Source: an uncultured Oscillospiraceae bacterium
Lineage (GTDB): Bacteria; Bacillota; Clostridia; Oscillospirales; Oscillospiraceae
DNA length: 6,548 bases
Assembly (NCBI GenBank): GCA_934572365.1
Contig: CAKTKX010000073.1
Coordinates: 1 to 6,548 of the forward strand
Direction of reading: 5' to 3'
A program made the position numbers and the translations under genes. The notes below the pieces were generated by a model that did not search any database, was not told the origin of the DNA, and saw only the letters and a list, made by a program, of their open reading frames with translations. This document shows positions 1-6,548 of this stretch, in pieces. The first letter of the stretch is position 1. The number at the start of each line of letters is the position of its first letter.

Positions 1-3000
1 GACGCGGAGCTTCCGGCCAATCTCCGTATCGAAAAACGCCGCAATTTTTCTGCTGTCCGCCAGCTTTCCTTGTTCCTCGGTGATGAATTTCTGAGAAACC
101 AGACGGTCGATCTCCGCCTTTACCGCGTCCTCACTGCCACAGTTTTCGTAGCGCAGGTATTGCAGTACCGCGTGAATGGCGCTGCCGTAAGCCTTGCCGC
201 CGCGGCTTTCTGCGAGGAAGGACGGCCGACGGAAATCCCGGGTGGGGAATTTCGGCTCCTGGGTGTCCTCCGCCGCCTCCTCGTCCTTGGCGCGGCCTTT
301 GCGGTTGGTCGCCGTCTGCTTGGAGGGCGCGCGGGTCGCCGCGTCGTGGGCGTATCGGAAGGACAGGGCGTCTTGCAGCGTCTGCTCCACGCCGTCAGGC
401 ATTGGAAGCCGGACATCTGCCCCCGCCTCCACGATGTTTTCCTGTTCCGGGGCTTCCGAAGCCCGAATCACCCACGGATGGACTCCTAATTTTGTCTCGC
501 CGGGTCGTCCCCCCAGAGCGTGAAGTTCTCCCGCCTCGGTATGGCGCACTGCTGCCATCAAGACCCACTGTCCCGGGCGCGCCGCCTCCCGGCACAGCAG
601 CTCTCCTCCGTCAAAATCCTGACGAAGGGCGATATCCTGAATCACCTTTCCGGGATTCTTTTCGCCGTAAGTCATGATCAGGCGATCCCGCGCCCGGGTC
701 ATGGCAACATACAGCACCCGCAGCTCCTCTGACAGGCTCTCCGCCGCCATTTTCGCGGCGATGGCACGCTTGGCGACGGAGGAATAGCGCACCCGGTTCT
801 CGCTGTCCGCTACGGAAAGCCCCAGCCCCAGATCCTTGTCACAGAGAATCTGGGCGCGCTGGCTCTCCGTGTTGAACCGCCGAGAAAGATTGCTGAGGAA
901 CACCACCGGAAATTCCAGCCCCTTGGACTTGTGGATGCTCATAATGGTCACGCACCCGGCGGGAGAAGAAGCCGCCGAAATCAGCCCCTTTTCCTCCATG
1001 GCGTCCAGGAAATCCAGAAACTGCCCCAAATCCTTCAGATTGCCGCTTTCAAAATCCGCCGCCAGCTGATAAAACGTCTGGATATTGGCGGTTTTCGCCT
1101 CCCCGCCGGGCATGGCGGCGTAGACGCTGTCCAGCCTGGTCAGGGCAAAGCAGTTTTCCAGAAGCGCCGTCAGAGGGTTCATTCTGGCCTCCCGGCGCAG
1201 CTTGTCCAGGGTGCTCCGGAAGGTTTTTACCTTCGGACTGTCGCTGAGCAGCAGCGCGTCATAGAACGCGCCCTTTTTTTGCTTGCTTCGGATTGCCGCC
1301 AGCTCGTCGGCGGTGAAACCGAAAATCGGGCTTGCCAGCGTACTGACCAGCGGAATGTCCTGCCGGGGATTCCAGATAACTTGCAGGAAGGAGCGCAGGG
1401 TGCCGATTTCCTGGGTTTGCAGCAAATCCGTGCCGCCCCCCGAGGCGCAGCGAATGCCCCGGACTTCCAGCGCATTCTGGAAATACCCGCCGCCGCTGCC
1501 GGGGGAACGGAGCAGAATGACGATGTCCTCCGGACGAACCGGCCGCAGGCTGTCGCCGTCCCGCACGGGTGTTCCCTCCCGCAGCATCTGGACGATCCGC
1601 TCCGCCACAAAGGCCGCTTCCTCCTGATACTGGTCGTCCCGGGTCTCGATCACATGCAGCTCCACAGCGGCATCCAGCGGCACGTGGGGAATCCCCTCCC
1701 GGAGTTCCTCCGCCTCCCCGTAGGTCAGGCCGCCCACCTTGGGGCGCATACAGGTGTGGAACACGTCGTTCACCGCGTCGATGACCTCGGCACCGGAACG
1801 GAAATTGTGGCTCAGGAGAATTTTTCTTCCCTGCCCCGGCTCTGCCTGTTGCGCGGGGACGTATTTTTCGTACTTTTCCAGGAAAATTCCCGGGTCGGCA
1901 AGGCGGAACTGGTAGATGGACTGCTTCACGTCGCCGACCATGAAGCAGTTCTGCTTCTCCCGGGTCAGAGCGTCGAAAATCGCGTCTTGCACGCCGTTGG
2001 AGTCCTGATACTCGTCCACCATGATCTCCCGGTAGCGCCGCCCGATCTCCCGTGCGGCGGCGGTGGGCTGGCTTCGGGATTTTCCAAGGAGCAAATCCAG
2101 GGTTTTATGCTCCAAATCTCCAAAATCCAGCACCCGGCGGCTGCGTTTGGCCGCGGTGTAATCCCGGTCGAACTGCCTTACCAGCGCCACCAGCCCCCGC
2201 TGGGCGGCGGCTGTCTGGTGCAGGTCGGCCAGCACCTGAGCGGAATCGTTGGAAAAGCCCTGCAGCTTCTTTTTCAGGCCGTCCTTGCAGGCCGACCAGG
2301 CGGCTTTGATCCGTTCCGTCAGCTCCGGGTCGGGATTATTCTTGGTGGGAAACCGCAGCGTCCCGAAGCGAAGCTCCCGTTTTGCCGCGATATCGTCCCA
2401 GCTTCCGCAGGCGCGAAGCTGCTCCAACTGGTACAGGGCGTCTCTCAGGGTAACGGCGGGCTTTTCCAGGCCGGGGCAGCTGTCGGCACTTCCGGCGCAC
2501 TGACGAAGCACCGCAATCTGGCAGTCCAGATATTCCTGTAAATCCCGGATCAGGTATTGCCCCCACACCGTCTCCCCGGCATCGCCGATGCCCTCGGCGT
2601 CCGCGTCGGTCAGACATTTGTCCAGCCACGCCTCCGGGTTCAGGTGACAGTGGGCGCTGTCGTAGACCTTTTCGATAATCTCCGGCACCTGACGGTCTGA
2701 CCGCCCCACGCCCTGGGTGTCCACGAACGCCCGGAAATCCGGGTCGTCCCCCGCCGTTTCATAGGCGCGGTCGAGCAAATCCGTCAGCACCGTCTCCCGA
2801 ATCTCCCGGCACTCGTTTTCGTCCGCCACCCGGAAATCCGCCGCAATGTCCAGTTTATAGGCGTATTCCCGAAGCAGATCGGAACAAAAGCCGTGAACCG
2901 TGGAGATTTTCGTCAGAAACAGCCGCTGCATCTGCCGTTGCAAATGCGTTTCTTCCGGATGTTTGGCAATTTCTTCCGTCAGCTTCGCGGCGATTTTTCC

Positions 3001-3204
3001 CCGAAGCTCCGACGCAGCGGCCTTGGTGTAGGTGATGATAAGAAACTCGTCCAAGTTGGCCGGGTCATGCGTCTGGGTCAGAAAGCCCAGCAGCCGGTCA
3101 ACCAGCACCTTGGTCTTGCCGGAACCGGCAGCCGCAGAAACCAGCAGCTTGCCGCCCCGGCTGGTCACGGCCATTTCCTGTTGCGGTGTCAGTTTATCCG
3201 CCAT
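1..3204 (-). CDS. addA: AddA, ATP-dependent helicase/nuclease subunit A (partial, C-terminus beyond left edge)
   Basis: This is the motor subunit of AddAB, a UvrD/RecB-type SF1A 3'-5' helicase with a C-terminal nuclease acting on the 3'-ended strand. The 1068 codons present contain no stop. All helicase motifs are visible: Q motif (LTPQQ, 5-9), Walker A AAAGSGKT (24-31, K30), Ia ITYTKAAASELR (57-68), ISTVHGFC (100-107), Walker B IMVDEYQDSN (394-403, D397/E398), III VGDVKQSIYQFR (423-434), IV LLSHNFRS (463-470), V TIMSIHKSKGLEFP (753-766) and VI LRVLYVAMTRARDRL (828-842). The AddA-specific block LDFGDLEHKTL lies at about 359-369. A charged linker (about 957-987) leads into the nuclease domain, which begins at AYGSAIHAVLQ (1005-1015, H1011). 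The D-x-K catalytic core should lie in the roughly 100-200 residues outside the window, since the family is usually about 1,150-1,250 residues long. The start is the ATG at 3204, ten bases after AAGGAG, inside the end of addB, so the two genes are probably co-transcribed and translationally coupled. Confidence 0.96.
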   Translation of the reverse strand, partial: MADKLTPQQEMAVTSRGGKLLVSAAAGSGKTKVLVDRLLGFLTQTHDPANLDEFLIITYTKAAASELRGKIAAKLTEEIAKHPEETHLQRQMQRLFLTKISTVHGFCSDLLREYAYKLDIAADFRVADENECREIRETVLTDLLDRAYETAGDDPDFRAFVDTQGVGRSDRQVPEIIEKVYDSAHCHLNPEAWLDKCLTDADAEGIGDAGETVWGQYLIRDLQEYLDCQIAVLRQCAGSADSCPGLEKPAVTLRDALYQLEQLRACGSWDDIAAKRELRFGTLRFPTKNNPDPELTERIKAAWSACKDGLKKKLQGFSNDSAQVLADLHQTAAAQRGLVALVRQFDRDYTAAKRSRRVLDFGDLEHKTLDLLLGKSRSQPTAAAREIGRRYREIMVDEYQDSNGVQDAIFDALTREKQNCFMVGDVKQSIYQFRLADPGIFLEKYEKYVPAQQAEPGQGRKILLSHNFRSGAEVIDAVNDVFHTCMRPKVGGLTYGEAEELREGIPHVPLDAAVELHVIETRDDQYQEEAAFVAERIVQMLREGTPVRDGDSLRPVRPEDIVILLRSPGSGGGYFQNALEVRGIRCASGGGTDLLQTQEIGTLRSFLQVIWNPRQDIPLVSTLASPIFGFTADELAAIRSKQKKGAFYDALLLSDSPKVKTFRSTLDKLRREARMNPLTALLENCFALTRLDSVYAAMPGGEAKTANIQTFYQLAADFESGNLKDLGQFLDFLDAMEEKGLISAASSPAGCVTIMSIHKSKGLEFPVVFLSNLSRRFNTESQRAQILCDKDLGLGLSVADSENRVRYSSVAKRAIAAKMAAESLSEELRVLYVAMTRARDRLIMTYGEKNPGKVIQDIALRQDFDGGELLCREAARPGQWVLMAAVRHTEAGELHALGGRPGETKLGVHPWVIRASEAPEQENIVEAGADVRLPMPDGVEQTLQDALSFRYAHDAATRAPSKQTATNRKGRAKDEEAAEDTQEPKFPTRDFRRPSFLAESRGGKAYGSAIHAVLQYLRYENCGSEDAVKAEIDRLVSQKFITEEQGKLADSRKIAAFFDTEIGRKLRV
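1254..1279 (-). other. Possible programmed -1 slippery site with downstream hairpin in addA
   Basis: In the addA frame, codons 642-644 are CAA-AAA-AAG, giving the heptamer A-AAA-AAG (1279-1273) in the phase used by the dnaX frameshift of Escherichia coli. A GC stem follows almost at once: GCGCG (1271-1267), an 8-base loop, and CGCGC (1258-1254). A -1 slip would add Gly-Arg-Val-Leu and stop at TGA, giving about 648 residues with motifs I to IV but without V, VI or the nuclease. Against it, the spacer to the hairpin is shorter than the usual 5-9 bases, and no Shine-Dalgarno-like stimulator is visible just upstream. A seven-A run can occur by chance and may only be a mutational or transcriptional slippage spot. 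Confidence 0.22.
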
Positions 3205-6200
3205 GTTCCCCCATCTCCTTTCCGATTTCCTCCCAGAACCGCTGAGCGTCCATCATCTTATAGCTGCGCCGCCCCTCCACGGCCGCCGGGTGGCAGACCG
3301 GGCCGTAGGGGCAGAACCGGCAGGCGTCGTGGGTGCTGCCCCGGGTGTAGGGGTTCGGCTCCACATTGCCGGAGACGATGTCCTCCACCAGTCTGGACAG
3401 TACCTGGAACACGTACCCTTCCAGCAGCTTTAGTTGCTGGCGGTCGGCAAGGTCGCCGGAGATCGTGCCGTCCTTTTTCACGCTGTAGCACATCCGCTTG
3501 GGCGCGTCTCCCGGCTCCATCGCCTGCAATACGGCTTCATCGTTCAGAAGAAGCCCCTTCCGTTTCCACTGGGAAATTCGCTCCTGCTCCGCTTCCTCGG
3601 CGGTCAGCTTGCCGTCAGCGGTCAGATAGGGCGCACGGGCGGGAAAATACTGCACCCCGGCGGCAACCGGGCGGTCGCCCAGTATGTCGCTTCCGCTGCT
3701 TTTCAGGGCGAACATATACAAAAGCATTTGCAGCCCCACGCCGTTGAATACGTCGCAGTAATCAAAATCCTTTTTGCCGGTTTTGTAGTCCACCACCCGG
3801 TAATAGCGGCTGGCGCCGGAGTCCCAGGTGTCCACCCGGTCGATAAAGCCCCACAGAACCGCGTTCATGCCGCCGCCCGGAATTGGAATGGGCGGTAAAC
3901 CCTCCCCGTCGCCGAAGCCAACCTCAAAGCCCGCCGGGGCAAACGCCGCCTGGCTCAGCTCCTGCCACAGCTCCCGAACCACCATGTCCAGCTCCTGAAT
4001 ATGGCGGCGGAACAGGTACGTCACCCGTTCCGACTCGATCTGGCTGAAATGCTCCCGGGCGTATTCCTCGCTGAACCCGTGGGCAATTTCCAGCGTTTCT
4101 TCCAGGGAAACCCTGTGGAATCCCCCCAGCTCCCCAATGCGGCGGGCGGAATTTTCCAGCACCGCGTGGACATAGGTTCCGAATTCCGCCGGGTCGATGG
4201 CGGCTTCCTTCCGCTCCTGCACCCGAAGGCCGTACTTGAGGAAATAGGACAGGCGGCACTCCGCCTGCCGGTCGATCTGAGAGGCGGAAAGATTCAGCGT
4301 CGAGCCGTAAAGTCTGCCAATGTTTTCCCGTTCCACTTTTCCGAAGCGGTAGTCCCGCCGATGGCAGGTTTCCAGATATGTATCCCGGACGTTCAAACGT
4401 CCGGCGGCGTCCCCTGCGTCCCACCGGGCGAGGTACGCCCCCGCTTCCAGCTCATCCGCCGGGGCAAAGCCCAGGGTATTTTTCACCTGCTGTTCCCCGC
4501 CCGCAAGCTCGCACAGGCGGCGGTAGACAAAGGACGGCTGGTCGCCGGAGCAGAACACGCTGACGGACGCCATAGCGCCGCAGAAGCAGCCGTAAATCTC
4601 CGCGAATTCCGCCTGCACGCCCTCCATGGCGCCGCCGGTGAGGGGCACGCCCAGCTCCCGGAGGGTGACGCGCTCCTGATCGGTCAGGACTCCGGCGGAA
4701 CCGGAGTAGCCGGGGAGCTTGCCTTCCTCCGCCCCCAGCACGATCAAATGCTTTTCCTGATGGCAGCGCATGGCGGATACGGGGCCGACCTGCACCGCGT
4801 CCAGCACCGGCGGGATGGTTCCCACGTCGTACTGGCTCAGCAGCAGCCGGAAAAGGCGGATGAACTGCTCCCCCTCCCAGTGGGTGTCCCCCAGCATGTC
4901 GTACATCTGCTCCAGCGCGCCCAGAAGGATTTCCCACAGCTGGTTCAAAATCTGCGCCCCCCGGTTGTCCCCGGCGGCGTCCAGCTCCTGCGCCATGCGG
5001 GAAAGCCGCATTTCCAGGGAAATATCCTCCAGGAAGCCGTACAGCGCCAGCACCTGTCCCCGCAGGTCGGAAGCGTCCCGGAAACCCTGCCAGAGCCGCG
5101 TCAGCGGCGCAATGGCTAGTTCCCGCCCCATGTTCAGTTCCTCCATGCGGCACCGGTCGTCCTCCGTCCACACGCCGCTGAGACCGTCAGGGTGGTTTTC
5201 CCAGCGCTGCGCCCACTTCTGCCCGCGAATGCCCCAGATGATGGCGTAATTCTCGATCCGGTCGCAGGTATCCGGGTCAATGGGGGACAGCGCGGAACGG
5301 AGATAGCGCAGGACGCTTTTCTGGTCAAAGCCGCTTAAGGCCGCGTCCAGCGCCGTCAGTACCGTGGCAATGACGCTTTTTTGCAGAATATCCTCGGTTC
5401 CGGACTGGTACACCGGAATATGGAGCCGGTGAAATACCAGATTCACCAGGGGCTGATACACCGTCATATCGGTGCAGACCACCGTAATATCCCGGCAGCG
5501 GCACCCGGCGGCCAAAAGCCCCCGAATTCTCTCCGCCGCGCCCATGCACTCCAGGTACGGCGATTCCGCCCGGAATACGTCCAGACATTCTTTCGCCGCC
5601 CCCTGACTGATCGCGCCCTGAAACAGCCTCTCCCGCAGGGGAGAAAGGGGCAGGTGCTTTCCGGGAACGGTTTCGATCTTCACTTCCACCCCGGCGCGGC
5701 GGGCGCAGCAAAGCAGCTGGGACGCCGTGTCCCCCGCCTTTTCAAAGGCCAGAAGATGGGAATCCTCCCGGTCGCAGTTCAGGCTCACCGTCACGTCGGG
5801 GGACGCCTGAATGAGATGCTCCAGAATTGCCAGATGCTGCCGGGTGAAATCCGGGAAGCCGTCTATGTAAAATACATGCTCCCGGGCAAAATCCCCCTGC
5901 TCCATCTGCTCTAAGAGCCACGTCATCTGGTCTCTCGGGTCGCGCTTGCCCCGGCTGCACAGTGCGTCGTAGCTCTCCATCAGAAGCGACAGCTCTTCCA
6001 GCTTCTGCGCCAGACTCCCCTCCGTCTCTCCGGCGGCGCGGCTCAAGTCTTCGGAAGAAATGCAGCAGCGCTTGAATTCGTCCACAGCGTCAATGAGGCC
6101 GGTAAGAAACTCCGGCTTCGTCTCCACTGCTGCATAGGCTTTCAGCCGGCTGGACAGGTTCTTTGCCGCAGCCGCCATAGCCACCACCCGGCCGCCGTTG

Positions 6201-6454
6201 TCCAGACATTCCTCCGCGGCGCTTCCCATGGAATCCGCCACGCGTCTGGCAAGCCGGGTAAAGGACAGCACCTCGGCGTACCGGCTGGCCTTATCTCCCC
6301 CGGCGGCGCACAGCCGACGCTCCGTTTCATGGCTGATCAGCTCGGGAACCATCAGAATGCGGTTTCCCTTCCTCCCGGCAATGTCCGCCGCGATCCGCTT
6401 CATGATCTCGTCCCGGTTGGCCGTCCAGTCCGTGCCAAGCAAAAGGTGCAGCAT
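3194..6454 (-). CDS. addB: AddB, nuclease and Chi-scanning subunit of the AddAB helicase-nuclease
   Basis: This is the AddB subunit, which with AddA resects double-strand DNA breaks in the cytoplasm for RecA-dependent repair; in the family AddB cuts the 5'-ended strand and recognises Chi. The 1086 residues compare with about 1,170 in Bacillus subtilis AddB. Seen in order: an N-terminal ATPase-like fold whose P-loop is lost (G7 remains, but the GKT positions read A-N-R), the family blocks VPELISHETE (36-45), FYIDGFPDFT (195-204) and LIVLGAEEGKLP (570-581), then the RecB-type PD-(D/E)XK nuclease with H763 (GTYVHAVLE), D872 (GFIDRVD), D889 and K891 (VDYKTG) and Q909/Y913. C733 together with C1045-x2-C1048-x5-C1054 forms the 4Fe-4S clamp known from AddB. 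I chose the ATG at 6454 because it has a strong ribosome site and begins at the family's usual N-terminal beta strand (MLHLLLG). A longer in-frame TTG start at 6529 would add 25 unrelated residues across the promoter. It ends in TAA, overlapping addA. Identification is secure. Confidence 0.96.
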   Translation of the reverse strand: MLHLLLGTDWTANRDEIMKRIAADIAGRKGNRILMVPELISHETERRLCAAGGDKASRYAEVLSFTRLARRVADSMGSAAEECLDNGGRVVAMAAAAKNLSSRLKAYAAVETKPEFLTGLIDAVDEFKRCCISSEDLSRAAGETEGSLAQKLEELSLLMESYDALCSRGKRDPRDQMTWLLEQMEQGDFAREHVFYIDGFPDFTRQHLAILEHLIQASPDVTVSLNCDREDSHLLAFEKAGDTASQLLCCARRAGVEVKIETVPGKHLPLSPLRERLFQGAISQGAAKECLDVFRAESPYLECMGAAERIRGLLAAGCRCRDITVVCTDMTVYQPLVNLVFHRLHIPVYQSGTEDILQKSVIATVLTALDAALSGFDQKSVLRYLRSALSPIDPDTCDRIENYAIIWGIRGQKWAQRWENHPDGLSGVWTEDDRCRMEELNMGRELAIAPLTRLWQGFRDASDLRGQVLALYGFLEDISLEMRLSRMAQELDAAGDNRGAQILNQLWEILLGALEQMYDMLGDTHWEGEQFIRLFRLLLSQYDVGTIPPVLDAVQVGPVSAMRCHQEKHLIVLGAEEGKLPGYSGSAGVLTDQERVTLRELGVPLTGGAMEGVQAEFAEIYGCFCGAMASVSVFCSGDQPSFVYRRLCELAGGEQQVKNTLGFAPADELEAGAYLARWDAGDAAGRLNVRDTYLETCHRRDYRFGKVERENIGRLYGSTLNLSASQIDRQAECRLSYFLKYGLRVQERKEAAIDPAEFGTYVHAVLENSARRIGELGGFHRVSLEETLEIAHGFSEEYAREHFSQIESERVTYLFRRHIQELDMVVRELWQELSQAAFAPAGFEVGFGDGEGLPPIPIPGGGMNAVLWGFIDRVDTWDSGASRYYRVVDYKTGKKDFDYCDVFNGVGLQMLLYMFALKSSGSDILGDRPVAAGVQYFPARAPYLTADGKLTAEEAEQERISQWKRKGLLLNDEAVLQAMEPGDAPKRMCYSVKKDGTISGDLADRQQLKLLEGYVFQVLSRLVEDIVSGNVEPNPYTRGSTHDACRFCPYGPVCHPAAVEGRRSYKMMDAQRFWEEIGKEMGEHGG
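3215..3220 (-). promoter_or_regulatory. Ribosome binding site of addA, embedded in the addB coding end
   Basis: The minus strand reads AAGGAG, ten bases before the addA ATG at 3204. The site codes for the Lys-Glu of the final K-E-M-G-E-H-G-G of AddB, so it is kept clear and loaded by ribosomes finishing addB. The spacing is slightly longer than the optimum. A run of five G just downstream may offer an alternative pairing register. Confidence 0.75.
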
Positions 6455-6461
6455 ACGCCCA

Positions 6462-6468
6462 CCCCCTT
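6462..6468 (-). promoter_or_regulatory. Ribosome binding site of addB
   Basis: The minus strand reads AAGGGGG here, with seven bases between it and the ATG at 6454. It is a good purine-rich Shine-Dalgarno match at normal spacing, and it decides the addB start in favour of 6454 over the upstream in-frame TTG at 6529. Confidence 0.75.
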
Positions 6469-6480
6469 CTCTTTTTGTCC

Positions 6481-6509
6481 ATGATACCACAAATTTGCTT
6501 TCATGAACA
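6481..6509 (-). promoter_or_regulatory. Candidate sigma-A promoter for addBA, extended -10 type
   Basis: Reading the minus strand, TGGTATCAT (6489-6481) matches an extended -10 element (TGn plus a -10 hexamer with five of six consensus bases). Seventeen bases upstream is a weak -35, TGTTCA (6509-6504, three of six matches), which an extended -10 could compensate. The predicted transcript start near 6474 would leave a leader of about 20 bases containing the addB ribosome site. An 8-base palindrome, TTCATGAA (6500-6507), overlaps the -35 and could be an operator or chance. The element is inferred from sequence only; no SOS (LexA) box of the GAAC-N4-GTTC type was seen. Confidence 0.5.
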
Positions 6510-6548
6510 GAGCGGGATTCATCCTGCAAATAAAATTTTTTCCAGTTC

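Larger units (their letters stand above)
6455..6548. other. Non-coding leader upstream of addB
   Basis: This stretch is clearly richer in A and T than the genes beside it. Besides the promoter and ribosome site, it has an A/T tract (about 6529-6542, A6 followed by T4 on the minus strand) that would lie about 55-70 bases upstream of the predicted transcript start, slightly too far for a classical UP element. No terminator hairpin, riboswitch fold or gene is seen. What lies upstream of addB is not in the window. Confidence 0.6.

Noticed and set aside
931..2541. A 536-codon open frame on the plus strand opposite addA
   Set aside because: It is codon-for-codon in register with addA, gives a protein with no recognisable motif, and is explained by avoidance of TTA, CTA and TCA codons. 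AddA on the other strand has every family motif.
1..3204. addA as a truncated or pseudogenised gene because no stop is seen
   Set aside because: The frame is open to the window edge and still within the start of the nuclease domain, so it is cut by the window rather than broken.
2893..3747. A 284-codon plus-strand open frame spanning the addA/addB junction
   Set aside because: It crosses two well-supported genes on the opposite strand, and its second half is Arg/Pro/Gly-rich low-complexity sequence typical of a false frame.
4001..5119. A 372-codon open frame on the plus strand opposite addB
   Set aside because: It lies wholly within addB, has no recognisable domain, and its composition (many Gln, His, Arg and Pro) is typical of GC-rich antisense readings.
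4452..5171. A 239-codon minus-strand frame inside addB
   Set aside because: It is an out-of-frame reading of addB, with an Ala/Gly/Arg/Pro-rich product and no motif. The true frame carries the family blocks.
6455..6529. N-terminal extension of AddB from the in-frame TTG at 6529
   Set aside because: The extra 25 residues resemble no AddB N-terminus, would cover the promoter, and lack a clear ribosome site. The ATG at 6454 has AAGGGGG at good spacing.
1..6548. Chi sites (AGCGG as in Bacillus subtilis) that the encoded enzyme might recognise
   Set aside because: A five-base GC-rich word recurs by chance in such sequence, and the Chi of this organism is unknown. Only a whole-genome strand-bias count could support a claim.

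Overview
The window holds one ordinary chromosomal locus, the AddAB helicase-nuclease operon, read entirely on the minus strand. The right end (6455-6548) is a short, comparatively AT-rich non-coding leader with a plausible extended -10 promoter. addB follows (6454 down to 3194, 1086 residues, complete). addA starts inside the last codons of addB (11-base overlap) and runs off the left edge: its first 1068 codons are present without a stop or frameshift, and the C-terminal nuclease core lies outside the window. No RNA gene, mobile element, CRISPR array or terminator is visible, and no real gene is supported on the plus strand.

Organism: the AddAB type of recombination nuclease, the addB-addA order, strong purine-rich Shine-Dalgarno sites and GC-rich codon use point to a GC-rich member of the Clostridia, perhaps an Oscillospirales gut lineage. 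The phylum-level guess is fairly safe. The order-level guess is inference and could not be checked against a database.

How the genes work together: AddA and AddB form a heterodimer that loads on double-strand breaks, unwinds and degrades both strands, and after meeting a Chi-type sequence leaves a 3' single strand for RecA. AddA carries the only complete helicase motor seen here (motifs I to VI). AddB carries a degenerate helicase fold, a PD-(D/E)XK nuclease and the four cysteines of a 4Fe-4S clamp. The complex repairs DNA and also destroys linear foreign DNA lacking Chi.

Points worth a second look are the loss of the Walker A motif in AddB, and an A-AAA-AAG slippery heptamer in the correct phase within addA, followed by a short GC hairpin and a -1 frame stop. 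The long plus-strand open frames mirror the real genes and are explained by avoidance of TTA, CTA and TCA codons. I found no undescribed system here.
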